Positions 44,340-55,389 of a stretch of 64,000 nucleotides of DNA are shown here, piece by piece (the stretch's first letter is position 1; every line of letters starts with the position of its first letter). Source of the stretch: Hyperoodon ampullatus (lineage: Eukaryota > Chordata > Mammalia > Artiodactyla > Ziphiidae). Made by a program: the position numbers and the translations under genes. Location: positions 33,484,425 through 33,548,424 of the forward strand of contig OX457061.1 of NCBI GenBank assembly GCA_949752795.1. The letters run 5' to 3'. The notes below the pieces were generated by a model. It saw only the letters and a program-made list of their open reading frames with translations. It was not told where the DNA came from and did not search any database.

Positions 44340-44545
44340 TACTGTGACATTATGTGCCAAGCAATTTACAAAGATCATCCCATTTATATTTCAGAATGCA
44401 CTTATCATGTGGGAATTACTTTTTTTTCCATTTTGCTGCTGAGGAAATTGAGAGTCAGGGAGAACAGCACAGCTGATAAGCAGGATTCAGGACTCGAATG
44501 CAGGTCCCCCTGATGTGTTTTTCACTAAACCCCACTTCCTCACTG
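44340..44545 (-). repeat. MIR SINE
   Basis: TATGTGCCAAGCAATTTACA, TGAGGAAATTGAGAGTCAGG and ACTCGAATGCAGGTCCCCCT fit the reverse complement of MIR. Confidence 0.7.
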
Positions 44546-44722
44546 ATGACTGGGATGCCTGAGGCTCCTAATTCATTTAGTTCAGACTTAGCAGCTTACA
44601 AACATCCTATGAAACAAGACAGTTTCTTGCAGGTATAATGGGAATCCTAGCTTTGCCTCAAGCTATCCCAGCACAGATAATCAATTGGGAAGAACAAGCA
44701 TTAAGAGTCTTCTCTATAAATC

Positions 44723-44933
44723 GGGCCTCCCTGGTGGCGCAGTGGTTGAGAGTCCGCCTGCCGACGCAGGGGATACGGGTTCGTGCCCCAGTCTGGGACG
44801 ATCCCATATGCCGCGGAGCGGCTGGGCCCGTGGGCCATGGCCGCTGGGCCTGTGCGTCCGGAGCCTGTGCTCCGCAACGGGAGAGGCCACAGCAGTGGGA
44901 GGCCCGCGTACCGCAAAAAAAAAAAAAAAAAAA
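44723..44933 (+). mobile_element. CHR SINE, short cetacean form, with a 20-base exact target duplication
   Basis: Sense copy beginning GGGCCTCCCTGG and ending in about 21 A. The 20-base target is identical at 44703-44722 and 44934-44953, the longest clean duplication in the window, which marks it as one of the youngest insertions. Confidence 0.97.
44735..44787 (+). promoter_or_regulatory. RNA polymerase III internal promoter of the SINE (A and B boxes)
   Basis: A box TGGCGCAGTGG (44735-44745) matches the tRNA A-box pattern. B box GGTTCGTGCC (44778-44787) is close to GGTTCGANNCC, with T and G in place of A and the first variable base. The same boxes occur in all short CHR copies here. Activity at this locus is unknown. 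Confidence 0.6.
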
Positions 44934-44954
44934 AAGAGTCTTCTCTATAAATCA

Positions 44955-45245
44955 AATGCCATGATGGTTTCGGCTAAAAGAAAGTTCAAGATATGCATAC
45001 CTAAGGAGAAGGCAGAAGAGGAAGGGAGAATACCATAGTGAAGGTATCTGAGAATGTTCCCTGCTGGGCCACACGAACTCACAGGTGACCCATGTGGAGA
45101 ATGAGACTGGGGCACCAGATGAAGAAGCTCTATTCATGAAGGACTCTGATACATGGGTACAAGCTGGGCTGACCAGGGTACAAAATGTAAACCAGAGTGG
45201 GAGAAAGGACACTGGCTTAGCACTGCATGAAAAAAATGATGCAGT
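44955..45245. other. Unassigned DNA
   Basis: Overlapping frames on both strands (44952-45260 and 45085-45273) show no domain, so they are treated as chance frames. Confidence 0.45.
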
Positions 45246-45555
45246 TTTAGTTACGGTCAATTATCTGCAATAACAAATAGACTCAAAAATTATAATGACT
45301 CAAGCACAGAACTGTTTCTTGTTGTTCGTTTGCTTTTGGCTTTGTTTGTTTGTATGTTTTATTTGTGTGTGTGTGTGTGTGTGTGTGCACGTGCATGCGT
45401 GTGAGCACTCAGAAATAGTCCAAGGCAATTCTAGGTTGGCAGAATGACTCTGATCACAAGTCATTCAAAGATTTCAGGCTCTGTCACCTTCAACATGGTA
45501 CTCAAGGTCATCTCAGGGATGAACATCTAGCCAGATGAAAGGAAAAAACATAGAG
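45245..45555 (-). repeat. Possible antisense LTR fragment with a GT microsatellite
   Basis: TCTGCAATAACAAATAGACT with AATGACTCAAGCACAGAACTG and later CTCAGGGATGAACATCTAGC suggest an old antisense LTR. A (GT)n run at 45364-45387 lies within it. The family is not established. Confidence 0.35.
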
Positions 45556-45950
45556 AACCGCTGTGGGAAATGCAGTACTGCCAGGTACTTACAAAGGAAA
45601 GGAATCGGGCTGGTGAACAGTTAGTAGACTCCAGAGAACTTATCCCCACAGTCCTGGGCAGCTTCGGGAACATCAGATAACAACTCAGATATCAGCATTC
45701 TCAAAGAGGATTCCAGTCCTTGCGATGGAAAAGCAGCCCCTTGTTGTGGCTTCACATTCAGCAAGAAAGACCAGAGGTAATAGAAATCAATGACAAGAAG
45801 AAAGAAGATGGTGCTGCCCTGAGAGAACAGAGATCTCTGCTCAAGGCTCACAGGAAAGGAGGCTGAGCAGGAATAGCTATGGCAAGAGTCACAGATATCT
45901 AAAAGTTTAAATGTTTATTATTTTTAAATACCCAGACTCAAAGGAAGAAA
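45555..45950. other. Unassigned DNA
   Basis: No repeat or gene recognised. Confidence 0.45.
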
Positions 45951-46053
45951 TTAAAAAGTAACAAAGGTCATTAATAACCATTCCACCTAGAGATGAAAAT
46001 TATTAACATTTTGGTGAATACTCGTGTGCGCGCGCTCTCTCTATATACAATTG

Positions 46054-46372
46054 CAGTTGTCCCTCAGTATCTGTGTGGGATTGGTTCCAGGACCCCCGTG
46101 GATACCAAAATCTGTGGTTGCTCAAGTCCCCCACATAAAAAGGTATAGTATTGTACTTGCACATAACCTATGCACATCTTCCTGTACACTTTAAATCATG
46201 TCTTGACTTCCTATAATACCTAATACAATGTAAGTGCTATGTAAATAGTTGCAGGCACATGGCAAATTCAAGTTTTGCTTTTTGAAAATTTCTGGATTTT
46301 TAAAAACTATTTTTGATCTGCAGTTTGGTTGAATCTATGGATGGGGAACCCGTGGATATGGAGAGCCAGCTG
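46054..46372 (+). mobile_element. MER2-type Tigger non-autonomous DNA transposon
   Basis: About 319 bp. The ends CAGTTGTCCCTCAGTATCTG and the complementary GTGGATATGGAGAGCCAGCTG form inverted repeats. GGTTCCAGGACCCCCGTGGA and ATACCTAATACAATGTAAGT are typical. It is inside the L1M. Confidence 0.85.
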
Positions 46373-46415
46373 TGTGTGTGTATATATATATATATACACA
46401 TATATACACACATAC
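46365..46415. repeat. TG/TA compound microsatellite
   Basis: (TG)n then (TA)n then ACACATATATACACACATAC at the right edge of the MER2 copy. Confidence 0.85.
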
Positions 46416-47722
46416 GTATTTTAAGATGATATATCATACTTCTGTATTATAGCCTGCTTTTTTCACCTAACCATTAAAGATTCTTGCTCTTGCATTCACA
46501 AATAAAATCTCAGTCTGTTTCATCTTTCTTTTTATTTATCTGTATCCTTTTTGCTTATAAATAAAGCTGCAACGAATATCCGTGTTCATATATATTGAGT
46601 CACTCATCTAATTTTTATATAGGAAAAATTACCAGACAAAACAATTGATTCATCACATCATTCGTGCCTACACACTTTGGTGCATAACCTTAAGAGTGTA
46701 CACATTAAAAAATTTGAAATATATTGCCAAATTTCTCTCAAGAAAATTGTACCCACCTACGTTAGCAGTATATGAATCCTTGATCCTTATAGTTACGATA
46801 GTTACGAGCCCTAGATATCTTTATTTTTAATATTTGCCAAAAAAGCAAAAATATTTTTAATATTTGCCAAAATTAAAATTTTTATTTTAATTTTTATTTC
46901 TTTGATTATTAGTAGTCATAATAATGACTTTGATTATGTGTAGTCTGCATCTATTCAAATGCTTATTGGCTATCCTACGCTTATTGTATTTGAATATCTG
47001 ACAGCTCAGCGCCCTCCCCAGTTGCTGTTTCTCTTCAGAAATTTTTTGCTATGCTAATTTTTATTTTAAATGAACTTTAATTTAATTTAAAAAATTATCA
47101 AGATTGTGCTAAACACATAGGTTTGTTCAGTGAATAATGGCATCACTAGAGTATTTGCACAAGAACCAAGTGTAACTCTTCATTTATCCCTCCCTGTCTA
47201 TGATATTTGATGGAGTTTTAAAGTTTTCTTCAGGTAAGTTCTGAACTTTTATTTTTTAAGTTTATTCCTAAATATTTTATGTATTAAGCTGTATTTTGTA
47301 TCAGAATGTTCACCATTGTATTTCTTACCTGATCCTTCTTTGTTAAATAAGAACTTTTTGAGTTTTATATATTCATTTTCTAACCTGCTAACTGATTGGT
47401 TTCTTTTTTTATATTTATGAGTTTTTAGTCGGTTTCTTGGGTTTTTATAAAGTTGGAAATTTGCATTTTTCTGTATTTATATCTCTTTATTTTCTTAACT
47501 ATTTGCATGGCTGATTTTTCCAAAAGAGTGTGAAATAATAGTGTGGATAACAGACATGCTTGCTTGTGTCTGACTTTAAAGGAAATGGCATCGTGTGTGA
47601 ATGTGTGTTTGTATGTCTGTATGTGAATGAGTATGTAAATGTCTGTTTATTATATGAAGAAAATAGCATCTTAATTCTGTTCCTCCTAGACTTTTAACAA
47701 GAAACAATCAATAAAAGTTTTT

Positions 47723-47926
47723 TTTTGTTTTTTTGCGGTACACGGGCCTCTCACTGCTGTGGCCTCTCCCGTTGTGGAGCACAGGCTCCGGACGCGCAGG
47801 CTCAGCGGCCATGGCTCACAGGCCTAGCCGCTCCGCGGCATGTGAGATCTTCGCGGACCGGGGCACAAACCCGCGTCGCCTGCATTGGCAGGCGGACTCT
47901 CAACAACTGCGCCACCAGGGAAGCCC
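47723..47926 (-). mobile_element. CHR SINE, short cetacean form
   Basis: Antisense inside the L1M. The T tail is broken by a G. Exact 14-base target copies CAATAAAAGTTTTT lie at 47709-47722 and 47927-47940. Some CpG decay (GATCTTCGCGGACC, CACAGGCCTAG) points to a somewhat older copy. Confidence 0.95.
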
Positions 47927-47989
47927 CAATAAAAGTTTTTAAATGCCTTTTTAATATCCATCATGGTATGTACAGAAAGTAATTCTTGC

Positions 47990-48590
47990 AGCTATGTTTT
48001 GCGTTTGACAGGGAGTTTCTAAGCAAAAATGGGGGAATCATGTTAGTTATATTGTATTCATTGCCTGTAACGGGGAAGGACAAATCTTTAATTTTGTAAA
48101 GATGCATCTCCAAAATCTCAAGTTCAGCCATATACTACCAAAACAGCTTCAGAGTACTTTTTAAAAATGAATGATGACTACAAACTGCTTAAGGAGAGCA
48201 AAATAATTGCCATGGAATTGAACAAAGGTCAGGTAATTATGTGGAAAACCTGGAACCTCATTGCCCAAGAGGTTTGTGATATGAAACCAAAATAAAAATG
48301 CCCATAGACAGATAAGAGATAGGTCTACAGTTGCTTCATACCTTACAAAGAAAGCAAATAGTTGCTTTTTAAAATAGACTTTTTTAAATGGGATCCTTCA
48401 GGGGAATGAAGGAGTTGATCTTTAATGTCCCTTTCAGATCTGCTAGGGAAATGAGGGACATCTAGACGGAGAGGCTGCTAACAGCCACTGGAAAGAGCAA
48501 AGAATGTCAGAGACTTCAGAGGAGGAGGGGGTAGTTTTGTTGTGAACTCATTGACCTAAAAGGACCCACTTACCCAGTGGAGAGGGAGAA
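47990..48590. other. Unassigned DNA
   Basis: No repeat or gene recognised in about 600 bases. Confidence 0.45.
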
Positions 48591-48594
48591 CAGA

Positions 48595-48880
48595 GTTGTA
48601 TTCTCTCCAGGAAGCCTTTCCCTACTTCCTCTTCCACCTCAGTTCCTAATAAAACTAGACTCTTCCCTCCTTCTAAGCTCTACACCATTCAGTGTGCCTC
48701 TCCTTAGCACTTTCTCTTCTAAATATTTATGTACATGTTCCTTTCCAACTAGAAAATAAGACTATTGAAGGCAAAATTCATGTGTTTGTATCATGCCCAC
48801 CCATACCCTATAGCACCCAAAACAGGACCCTGTGTACGGCAGACATTGTTCAGTAAGCACTATTAAATGAATAAATGAGT
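48595..48880 (+). mobile_element. L2 LINE 3' end
   Basis: CTCCAGGAAGCCTTTCCCTA, TGTGCCTCTCCTTAGCACTT, GACTATTGAAGGCAAAATTC, ACCCTATAGCACCCAAAACA in sense order with an AAATGAATAAATGAGT end. Confidence 0.78.
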
Positions 48881-48934
48881 GATAAACATAACCTTAACTT
48901 AGATCTTTTAACAGTATTACTACTGATAATAAGA

Positions 48935-49160
48935 ATGATAGCATAGCTAATTTTTATGAAGTGCCTATTATGTGCCAAGATTTTAATATGCATTATCCCT
49001 TTAATCCTTATAATGGTCCTTGCAGGTAGATATTATCCCTACTCAAGAGATGAAGAAATGAAGTTCAGAGATGTCCCCTGATTTGCCAAGGCTCACATAA
49101 AAGAGACGGAAAGGTCTTTCTAGACATCAAAGACCACGTTCTTTCCAATGTGCCAAGTTG
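48935..49160 (-). repeat. MIR SINE
   Basis: TTATGAAGTGCCTATTATGT, GCATTATCCCTTTAATCCTT, ATATTATCCCTACTCAAGAG and GATTTGCCAAGGCTCACATA follow antisense MIR. Confidence 0.8.
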
Positions 49161-49600
49161 TCAGGTGTCGATAGGAATTTCAACCCTACTTACTTGAACT
49201 GTCTGGTGTTCCTAGTCTGCAACGATTACTTTGAAGAATTTTAGCAGAAAAAAATATGTTCAAATGTGGGTGGGATTTCCAATGAGTTTTGAAATTGGAG
49301 AAAATGTATTGCCAAGCACTAAACAAACATTGAATCTGTTTTATGAGTTAATGGATTAAGTTGGATTTCAGTGGCATTCCTGTATCATACACAGCATACA
49401 CATGCTCATGCCTTTCTCCAAAAAGTTCGGAGCAGTTGGTGTTGATCACAGACACTGCCAACTAGCTGGATTGTTTCAGAAGAATGCTACATACAGAGTT
49501 TGTATCTGAGACTGTTGCTTATCCAAAAAAGTTTGCGAAAGCATTTTGACAGCCCAGATGATCCTCTTGAAAACAGAATAAGTGGTTCCCTAAAATATCT
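49160..49600. other. Unassigned, repeat-poor DNA
   Basis: No gene or repeat was recognised. Confidence 0.45.
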
Positions 49601-49715
49601 TTCCCTGTTTAAAATATAAAGTTTTTGAAGGCAGGAACTGTGTCTTTTACTTTCTGTATAGAGAATAAGCTGCTATGTAATACATGCTCAATAATCATTT
49701 GTTAAAAGAAGTGAG
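49600..49715 (+). mobile_element. L2 LINE 3' end
   Basis: TTTTTGAAGGCAGGAACTGT, GTCTTTTACTTTCTGTATAG and ACATGCTCAATAATCATTTG. Confidence 0.65.
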
Positions 49716-49719
49716 CAAA

Positions 49720-50200
49720 ATTTAGCACTATGGAGTTTAAGCCCATCTACACTGGTTATACCAGTAGATACTACCAAATCTGGTTTTCTTTAAACAATTC
49801 TAATAGTCTTGTAAGGAAAACTTCAAAATGAAAGGTGTGAGCAAAAACAGAGGAAATCAAACAAACAAAACCCTTGGGTGCCAACTCATGAAAGACCTTG
49901 TGTACCATGCCCAGAGAAAGAAAATATCACTAGAATAAGCAAATTTAAAAATTACAAAACTAGCTTCAAATACTGATAAAATTTGAAGCAGGGGTAGAAT
50001 ACTTTACAAGTTGCATTTAATATTGATCAGTTGTTAGTGACTTTCTAGAGTTTCTTGCTGAGAAAGATCTGAGACCAGATGCAGGCTCAGAGACTAAAGA
50101 GTATTATGATCTACTCTTAATGTCTGATGGTCATAGTCTGTGGCCATAGGGCTGGTGCTCCTGCCATGTATGTATTTAATACCCTAGGTTTAAAAGGAAA
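49720..50200. other. Unassigned DNA
   Basis: CAACTCATGAAAGACCTTGT near 49881 may be a scrap of antisense L2; the rest is unrecognised. Confidence 0.35.
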
Positions 50201-50204
50201 AAGA

Positions 50205-50323
50205 GGAATTCCCTGGTGGGCTAGTGGTTAGGACTCTGGGCTTTCACTGCCGGGGCCCTGGTTCAATCCCTGGTCAGGGAACTGAGATCCTACAAGTCAC
50301 TCAGTGTGGCCAAAAAAAAAAAA
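50205..50323 (+). mobile_element. CHR-2-like short tRNA SINE
   Basis: Sense copy of about 120 bp: GGAATTCCCTGGTGGGCTAG, GGTTCAATCCCTGGTCAGGG (B-box region) and a 12-A tail after GTGTGGCC. Flanking TAAAAGGAAA/TAAAAGAAAC may be the target copies. Confidence 0.88.
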
Positions 50324-50324
50324 C

Positions 50325-51114
50325 GTAAAAGAAACAACAGTAAAGAAATAGAAAACATATTTTTAAAAAAATAAAAGGAAAAAAGAAAAAAGGTTATGCC
50401 TTTAAGAAACAGCTTGATCTGCCAGCGTCATTTATTCAACTATAAGACTTAGTAAAGAGACCATTAGTTTTTCTGACAAAATATAATTATTGAGGAACTT
50501 AATTCTTAAAGATAACTTTTCCTTTATTAAAATTTAATATTTTATGGGCCTGTATACAGACCAGAAACAACATAACTTCAAAACTCAGTCTGATTCTTCT
50601 ATTACTTAAGTAATATAGTATAGAAGAGGACAACTTTTTGCCTTGCCCCCTCTCGCCCCCTGTCCAAAATGCAAACACACATTTTCATGTGCACATATGT
50701 AGGCAACAGTGGTACAAGCTAACTAACCAGAGCTGAATACTAGCATGAGGAAGCCAGACTGTGGAGAACTCTAAAGTTACACAGGCACAATTGCGAGGAC
50801 TCTCGATGCCAAACCACAAATAGTTTATGAAGAAGAACATTGGTACCATGGTCCTCTGGTTTTCACACACTCAGAAACACTGGGAATTGGAAGTTTCCCT
50901 AGAGGAAAAAGAAAACCCCAAATGCTGCCTAATAGCAGTTAAACTTAGAGAAGGAATTTTGATTTGAACCTGTTTGCATGTCTTTAAATTTTGCTCCAGA
51001 TTTTATCTTAAATTTGAAAACAATGGTAGATGCTTAATGATTTACGCTTTTTCAGTTAAAAATAATATTGGCTAAAACCTGTGTTATCCCTGTTTCTCAA
51101 GTCATCAATAGTAA
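50325..51114. other. Unassigned DNA
   Basis: Nothing recognised apart from A-rich sequence at 50330-50395. Confidence 0.45.
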
Positions 51115-51131
51115 CAAGGAATCTTTCTTTT

Positions 51132-51339
51132 TTTTTTTTTTTTGTTTTGCGGTACGCAGGCCTCTCACTGTTGTGGCCTCTCCCGTTGCAGGGCACAGGC
51201 TCCGGATGTGCAGGCTCAGCAGCCATGGCTCACGGGCCTAGCCGCTCCGCGGCATGTGGGATCTTCCCGGACCAGGGCACAAACCCGTGTCCCCTGCATC
51301 GGCAGGTGGACTCTCAACCACTGCACCACCAGGGAAGCC
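51132..51339 (-). mobile_element. CHR SINE, short cetacean form
   Basis: Antisense. The T tail is followed by GTTTTGCGG. Target copies CAAGGAATCTTTCTTTT are exact at 51115-51131 and 51340-51356. Confidence 0.96.
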
Positions 51340-51359
51340 CAAGGAATCTTTCTTTTAAA

Positions 51360-52500
51360 TTTTTGTAAGTCAGTTTTTCCAAGTAGCAAAGACTTTAAGT
51401 GATACAGAAAATAGTAAAATAGAGTGAATTATTTCATGCTTATACCTATAGGATGACTTTTTAACTATTTGACCAGTTTAAGAAAGCAAATCCATTGTTC
51501 TAGGAAATAGAATACTATGGAAGTTCACTAATGAAACTAATCAGAATTGTAATTTGCAAAATACACATTTGTACTTCTTCATCTTTGCCTTCTAAGGTTT
51601 CGTTTGTTTGCTTTTTGCCCAAGCTATCAAAAAAAAAAACAAAAAGACCCTCCCCTAATCGTCTACTTTATTTAGATCATTGCTGGGTTTTTGTTTTTGT
51701 TTTTTTCTTTTCAATAAGTAGGAAAAAGCAAAGAACAAACCAAAGGAACAAAACAAAACAAAAATACAGGAAAAAAAAACCCCACCCGATTCTTAGCCAA
51801 TAACAGTGTTTCATTTGTTCACATTATCTAATTCTGGATGATTTTATTTTACTCTATCTGAGATTTCTATAGTAAGGTGCTTCAAGTCTGTTTTGAAAAT
51901 AATCCGGATACGAAAAAAATAATAAATAAAGGACCATTGCCTAGACCATCTAACTCTAATTCCAGAGCTCCTCCTCCACACAGTGGCTGATTCTGCTAGA
52001 TTATCTTGAAGAATCTTGTAAAGAAATATTAAAATTTTTATTGTGAACCATCTCAAGGAATCTCCAGTTGTGTTAAGTTTTCAGAAGTTGACAATCTTAT
52101 TTAGTAACCCTTCCAGAGATACAGTGCCACATGGTGCTGCGGTACTGGACCCAATGAAACTGTGTATTCCTGGTCACCAGCAAGGACACAGAAGTGCTTG
52201 TTCTTTGGTTCTCCCCAGTCTAGGCTTGCCAGACAGCTCCTTCACATACATACCATCCCAACTCTTTTGCTAAGAATCTCATGAGTCATGAAAACAAATT
52301 TTCTACTTAAGTCTACCCTACCAACTATTTTTTTAACTTTGGAGGCCTTGATCCTGATAATGGTATTATCCAGCCAACTCACTGATTTTGCTTGGTTTTA
52401 ATGGATATTAATGGAACAGAGGGACTGCAAACATTTTATTAGTAGTCCTACTTGCTGATCTTCAAGTAATCCCTATGATCACCAATTCTGTCTTTTAGCT
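51360..52500. other. Unassigned DNA with A-rich patches
   Basis: About 1.1 kb without a recognised repeat. A-rich and AAAAC-like low complexity at 51628-51645 and 51725-51785. No gene. Confidence 0.45.
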
Positions 52501-52778
52501 TATGTGTACCTTGCACTGGGATGGTCTTCTCCTTGTGTCCAAGTTCTTCAAGAACCAACTTACTTCTCTGTCATGCCTTCCATTCTCAGCCTTGCTGAAA
52601 ATGACCTTCATTTGAATTTCTGTATAATTTAATCTGTGCTCCTCTTTCTTTTTTCTTATCATATGAAATAGTTTTTAGCTGCATGTCTTAACTTCCCTAA
52701 AGGACTGCAAGTTCCTCCAAAGCAGTATCTTTGTCTGATTCATTAGGTGCCAAGAACTTAATAAAAGTACAGTAAATT
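52500..52778 (+). mobile_element. L2 LINE 3' end
   Basis: CACTGGGATGGTCTTCTCCT, TGACCTTCATTTGAATTTCT, GGACTGCAAGTTCCTCCAAA and CATTAGGTGCCAAGAACTTA; the SINE sits at its tail. Confidence 0.65.
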
Positions 52779-52989
52779 GGGCTTCCCTGGTGGCGCAGTG
52801 GTTGAGAGTCCGCCTGCCAATGCAGGGGACACGGGTTCATGCCCTGGTCTGGGAAGATCCCACATGCCGCGGAGTGGCTGGGCCCGTAAGCCATGGCCAC
52901 TGAGCCTGCGCGTCCGGAGACTGTGCTCCGCAATGGGAGAGGCCGCAACAGTGAGAGGCCCGTGTACCGCAAAAAAAAAAAAAAAAAAG
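52779..52989 (+). mobile_element. CHR SINE, short cetacean form
   Basis: Sense copy with about 18 A. Target copies AAGTACAGTAAATT (52765-52778) and AAGTTCAGTAAATT (52990-53003) differ at one base. Confidence 0.95.
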
Positions 52990-53004
52990 AAGTTCAGTAA
53001 ATTA

Positions 53005-53355
53005 TGTATTTGATCTATGAATAAATTAAAGGATAGAATTTAAACACATACTGTTATTAGGTGTATATATTATCAGATTATGTACTGCTAGCAGGACTTT
53101 TTAGAATTTTTAAAGCAATTAATCATGGTTCCCCATCTTTTTAATATACAATATCCTTCCAAGGCTTGATTTTGCAACAAATATCTCCCTAAAGTGAAAA
53201 ACGACTCTTGGCATGATATTTTTTGAAAAAATTATTTAAAATTAGGTTTCTATTAAAATATTTCTTTGGATAAGTGTTATAAAAGTAGGTTAGAGAACTA
53301 CAAATCGTGGTCAAGTATAACAATGCTTAAAGGCATGAACATACTCATTATAGGC
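53005..53355. other. Unassigned AT-rich DNA
   Basis: No repeat or gene recognised. Confidence 0.45.
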
Positions 53356-53356
53356 T

Positions 53357-53558
53357 GTATTAGTTTCCTAGGGCTGCCACAAAAATGTATCACAAACTGA
53401 GTGGCTTAAAGCAACAGAGATTTATTCTCTCACAGTTCTGGATGCTGAACATCTAAAATCAAGGTGTTGGCAGGGCATGTTTCTAACACCATCACATTGG
53501 GCAATAGGATCCAACGTGTGAATTTTGGGGAGACATAAACGTTCAGACCATAGCATGT
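53357..53558 (-). mobile_element. MLT1-type LTR, internally deleted
   Basis: TGTATTAGTTTCCTAGGGCT, GAGTGGCTTAAAGCAACAGA and TTTATTCTCTCACAGTTCTG start an antisense LTR. Most of the middle is missing before the end GACCATAGCATG. Confidence 0.75.
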
Positions 53559-53574
53559 CATTTTTTTCCCTTTG

Positions 53575-54390
53575 GTTGCATGATGTGGTATTTTATAACA
53601 ATAGTTTTCCTAATATGAAACTATTATTATATTCCTTTCAAAAATCCAACCTGGATATGAAATACAGTTCCTTTAATATTTTGCTAAATTTCTTTTACTA
53701 GTGTCGTATAGAGTATTTGTTAAAGTTCATTATATATGAGAAAGGTCTAAATTTTCTGGTTTCTGCTGTTTTTGTTGGGGTTTCAATATTATAATTATGC
53801 TAGTTTATAAAATTAAGTTTTATCTTTTTCTAAGTTTTGCAACAGGTTTTATAGAATTTATTAAAAGTTTGAAGTCACTTATAAAAATGTTTAGAACTGA
53901 AGCCTTTTTATGTCTAATAACTTGACAACTTCTTAAAATTTCTTTCTTGATTATTGGTCTATTTTCCCACTTCTCCTTGAGTTCATTTTTTCTAAATATT
54001 GGGTGTTTTCCTCTACTTCTACTTTATCTTGTGTTGTTATTACAATTCTTGCTTTCCTTTTAATTGTATTTAATTAAATTGTATTTTCCTGCTATTATCT
54101 TTGCCCATCCTTTAATTTTTATTGCTCTGCATTATTTGGTTTAGTTGTGTTTCTTTTAAAAATCATATGCTTTAAGTGACGGGTAGGATCCTGTCTGAAA
54201 ATCTTTGTTTCTTAAGAGGGGACTTTGTCTCTTTTATGTTTATTCTTATAAAATACCTCCATTCTCACTTGGCCATTTTTTTTAAAGTTCGTGATTTTAA
54301 TGTTTATTTGATTTGTTAAAAATCTGTTAATATATGGATTATGTTTTCTTTGATTATCTTTCCCCTGGTGATTAGGAAGGTAGAGAAGAG
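53575..54390 (-). mobile_element. Old L1M fragment
   Basis: Antisense ORF2 region at high divergence: TTTAATATTTTGCTAAATTT, TTCTTTCTTGATTATTGGTC and TTATTGCTCTGCATTATTTG. The assignment rests on block order. Confidence 0.5.
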
Positions 54391-55217
54391 ACTACATATC
54401 CTGGATCTTGATGGCTGAGTAATCGGATGGAGTCAGCCATGGTATGAGAACTCAGTACTTTGCTTCACAAATAATAATATCAAGATCCAGCAAAGTTAGT
54501 TTCATGACTAATTAACAATAGGATTGATCTTAGACCTAGTGCTCTTAGCTTCAGGACAGTGTTTTCTACTGCCTCAACTTGTGAGAAATTTTGCTCTATT
54601 TCATGTAAATGAGCCTTTTCCTCCTCAACAACCCCTGTCCCATATGTTCATACTTCCTTCTCATGGAGGAAGCATGTTTTCCACCATATCAATGTTCTCT
54701 ACAATCTTAGCAAGGCATAGAAGGCTATGCACCCACAGAAGAATACAAAAAAAATGTATTAGTTGAAGTTGGAACTTAGTGAATTATCAATAATCTTATC
54801 ACATTTTCTAAGTTCCTTTCATTTCAACTTAACACTGAAATTGGTAAAAGGGATTTAGGGATGGTTTTTGACATTTAGGAACTCACTTCTTATTCAAGGA
54901 GGCAGATGCATGAATAAGTAACTATCATACATGGCAGACTCTAATGGGCATTACAATTTGGAAAACATTTCTGACATAATAAATATGGCATTTAGTGAAG
55001 CTTACACGTAATTCCCTCTCATCATTTCTCTTTGAAGAAAATGAGTGTTTCAAAATTCTTTTAACAAAGATTAATTTACTCATCAGTCTTATTACAAGGT
55101 TGGTATTTTCACTGGAAAAGAACACATACCGCGATACAAAAGCACACACACAGTCACATACTCAAATATTAAAAGACCAAGTTTGCATTTTATCTGTAGC
55201 AGCCTGGTTCGGTTGCT
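54390..55217. other. Unassigned DNA
   Basis: No repeat or gene recognised. Frames at 54524-54766 and 54925-55219 show no domain. Confidence 0.45.
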
Positions 55218-55386
55218 GAAGGAAAGAAGGAAGGAAGTCAAGGAAGGAGGGAGGGAGAGAGGGAAGGAAGGAGTGAGGGAGAGAGGGAAGGAAGGGGGAA
55301 TGAAGGGATAGAGGAAGGAAGGGAGGGAGGAAGAAAGGAGGAAGGAGGAAAAGGGAAGGAAAGAAAAGAAAGGGAGAGAAGGAGGT
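55218..55386 (+). repeat. Polypurine (GGAA/GAGG)n tract
   Basis: About 170 bases almost wholly A and G on the + strand, in GGAAGGAA, GGGAGAGA and AGGAGGAAG units, with only a few pyrimidines (for example near 55238, 55274 and 55300). Confidence 0.9.
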
Positions 55387-55389
55387 AAA

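Larger units (their letters stand above)
45950..47990 (-). mobile_element. Old L1M fragment with MER2 and SINE insertions
   Basis: Antisense L1M from its 3'UTR (ATTATTAACATTTTGGTGAA, 45997) through ORF2: ATTGCCAAATTTCTCTCAAG, TAAGTTTATTCCTAAATATT, ACAGACATGCTTGCTTGTGT, TTTTTAAATGCCTTTTTAAT. A local tandem copy of TTTTTAATATTTGCCAAAA lies at about 46823-46871. Frames are all closed. Confidence 0.65.

Noticed and set aside
44735..44795. tRNA gene
   Set aside because: The SINE heads have A and B boxes, but the cloverleaf is not kept and the sequence continues into the SINE body, so they are tRNA-derived, not tRNA genes.
44952..45273. Possible small gene with open frames on both strands
   Set aside because: No domain, no start context and no splice support; the frames overlap on opposite strands, which is expected by chance in GC-moderate DNA.
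14543..52989. CRISPR-like regularly spaced repeats
   Set aside because: The recurring 205-225-base units are dispersed SINEs in both orientations with their own target duplications, and the genome is mammalian.
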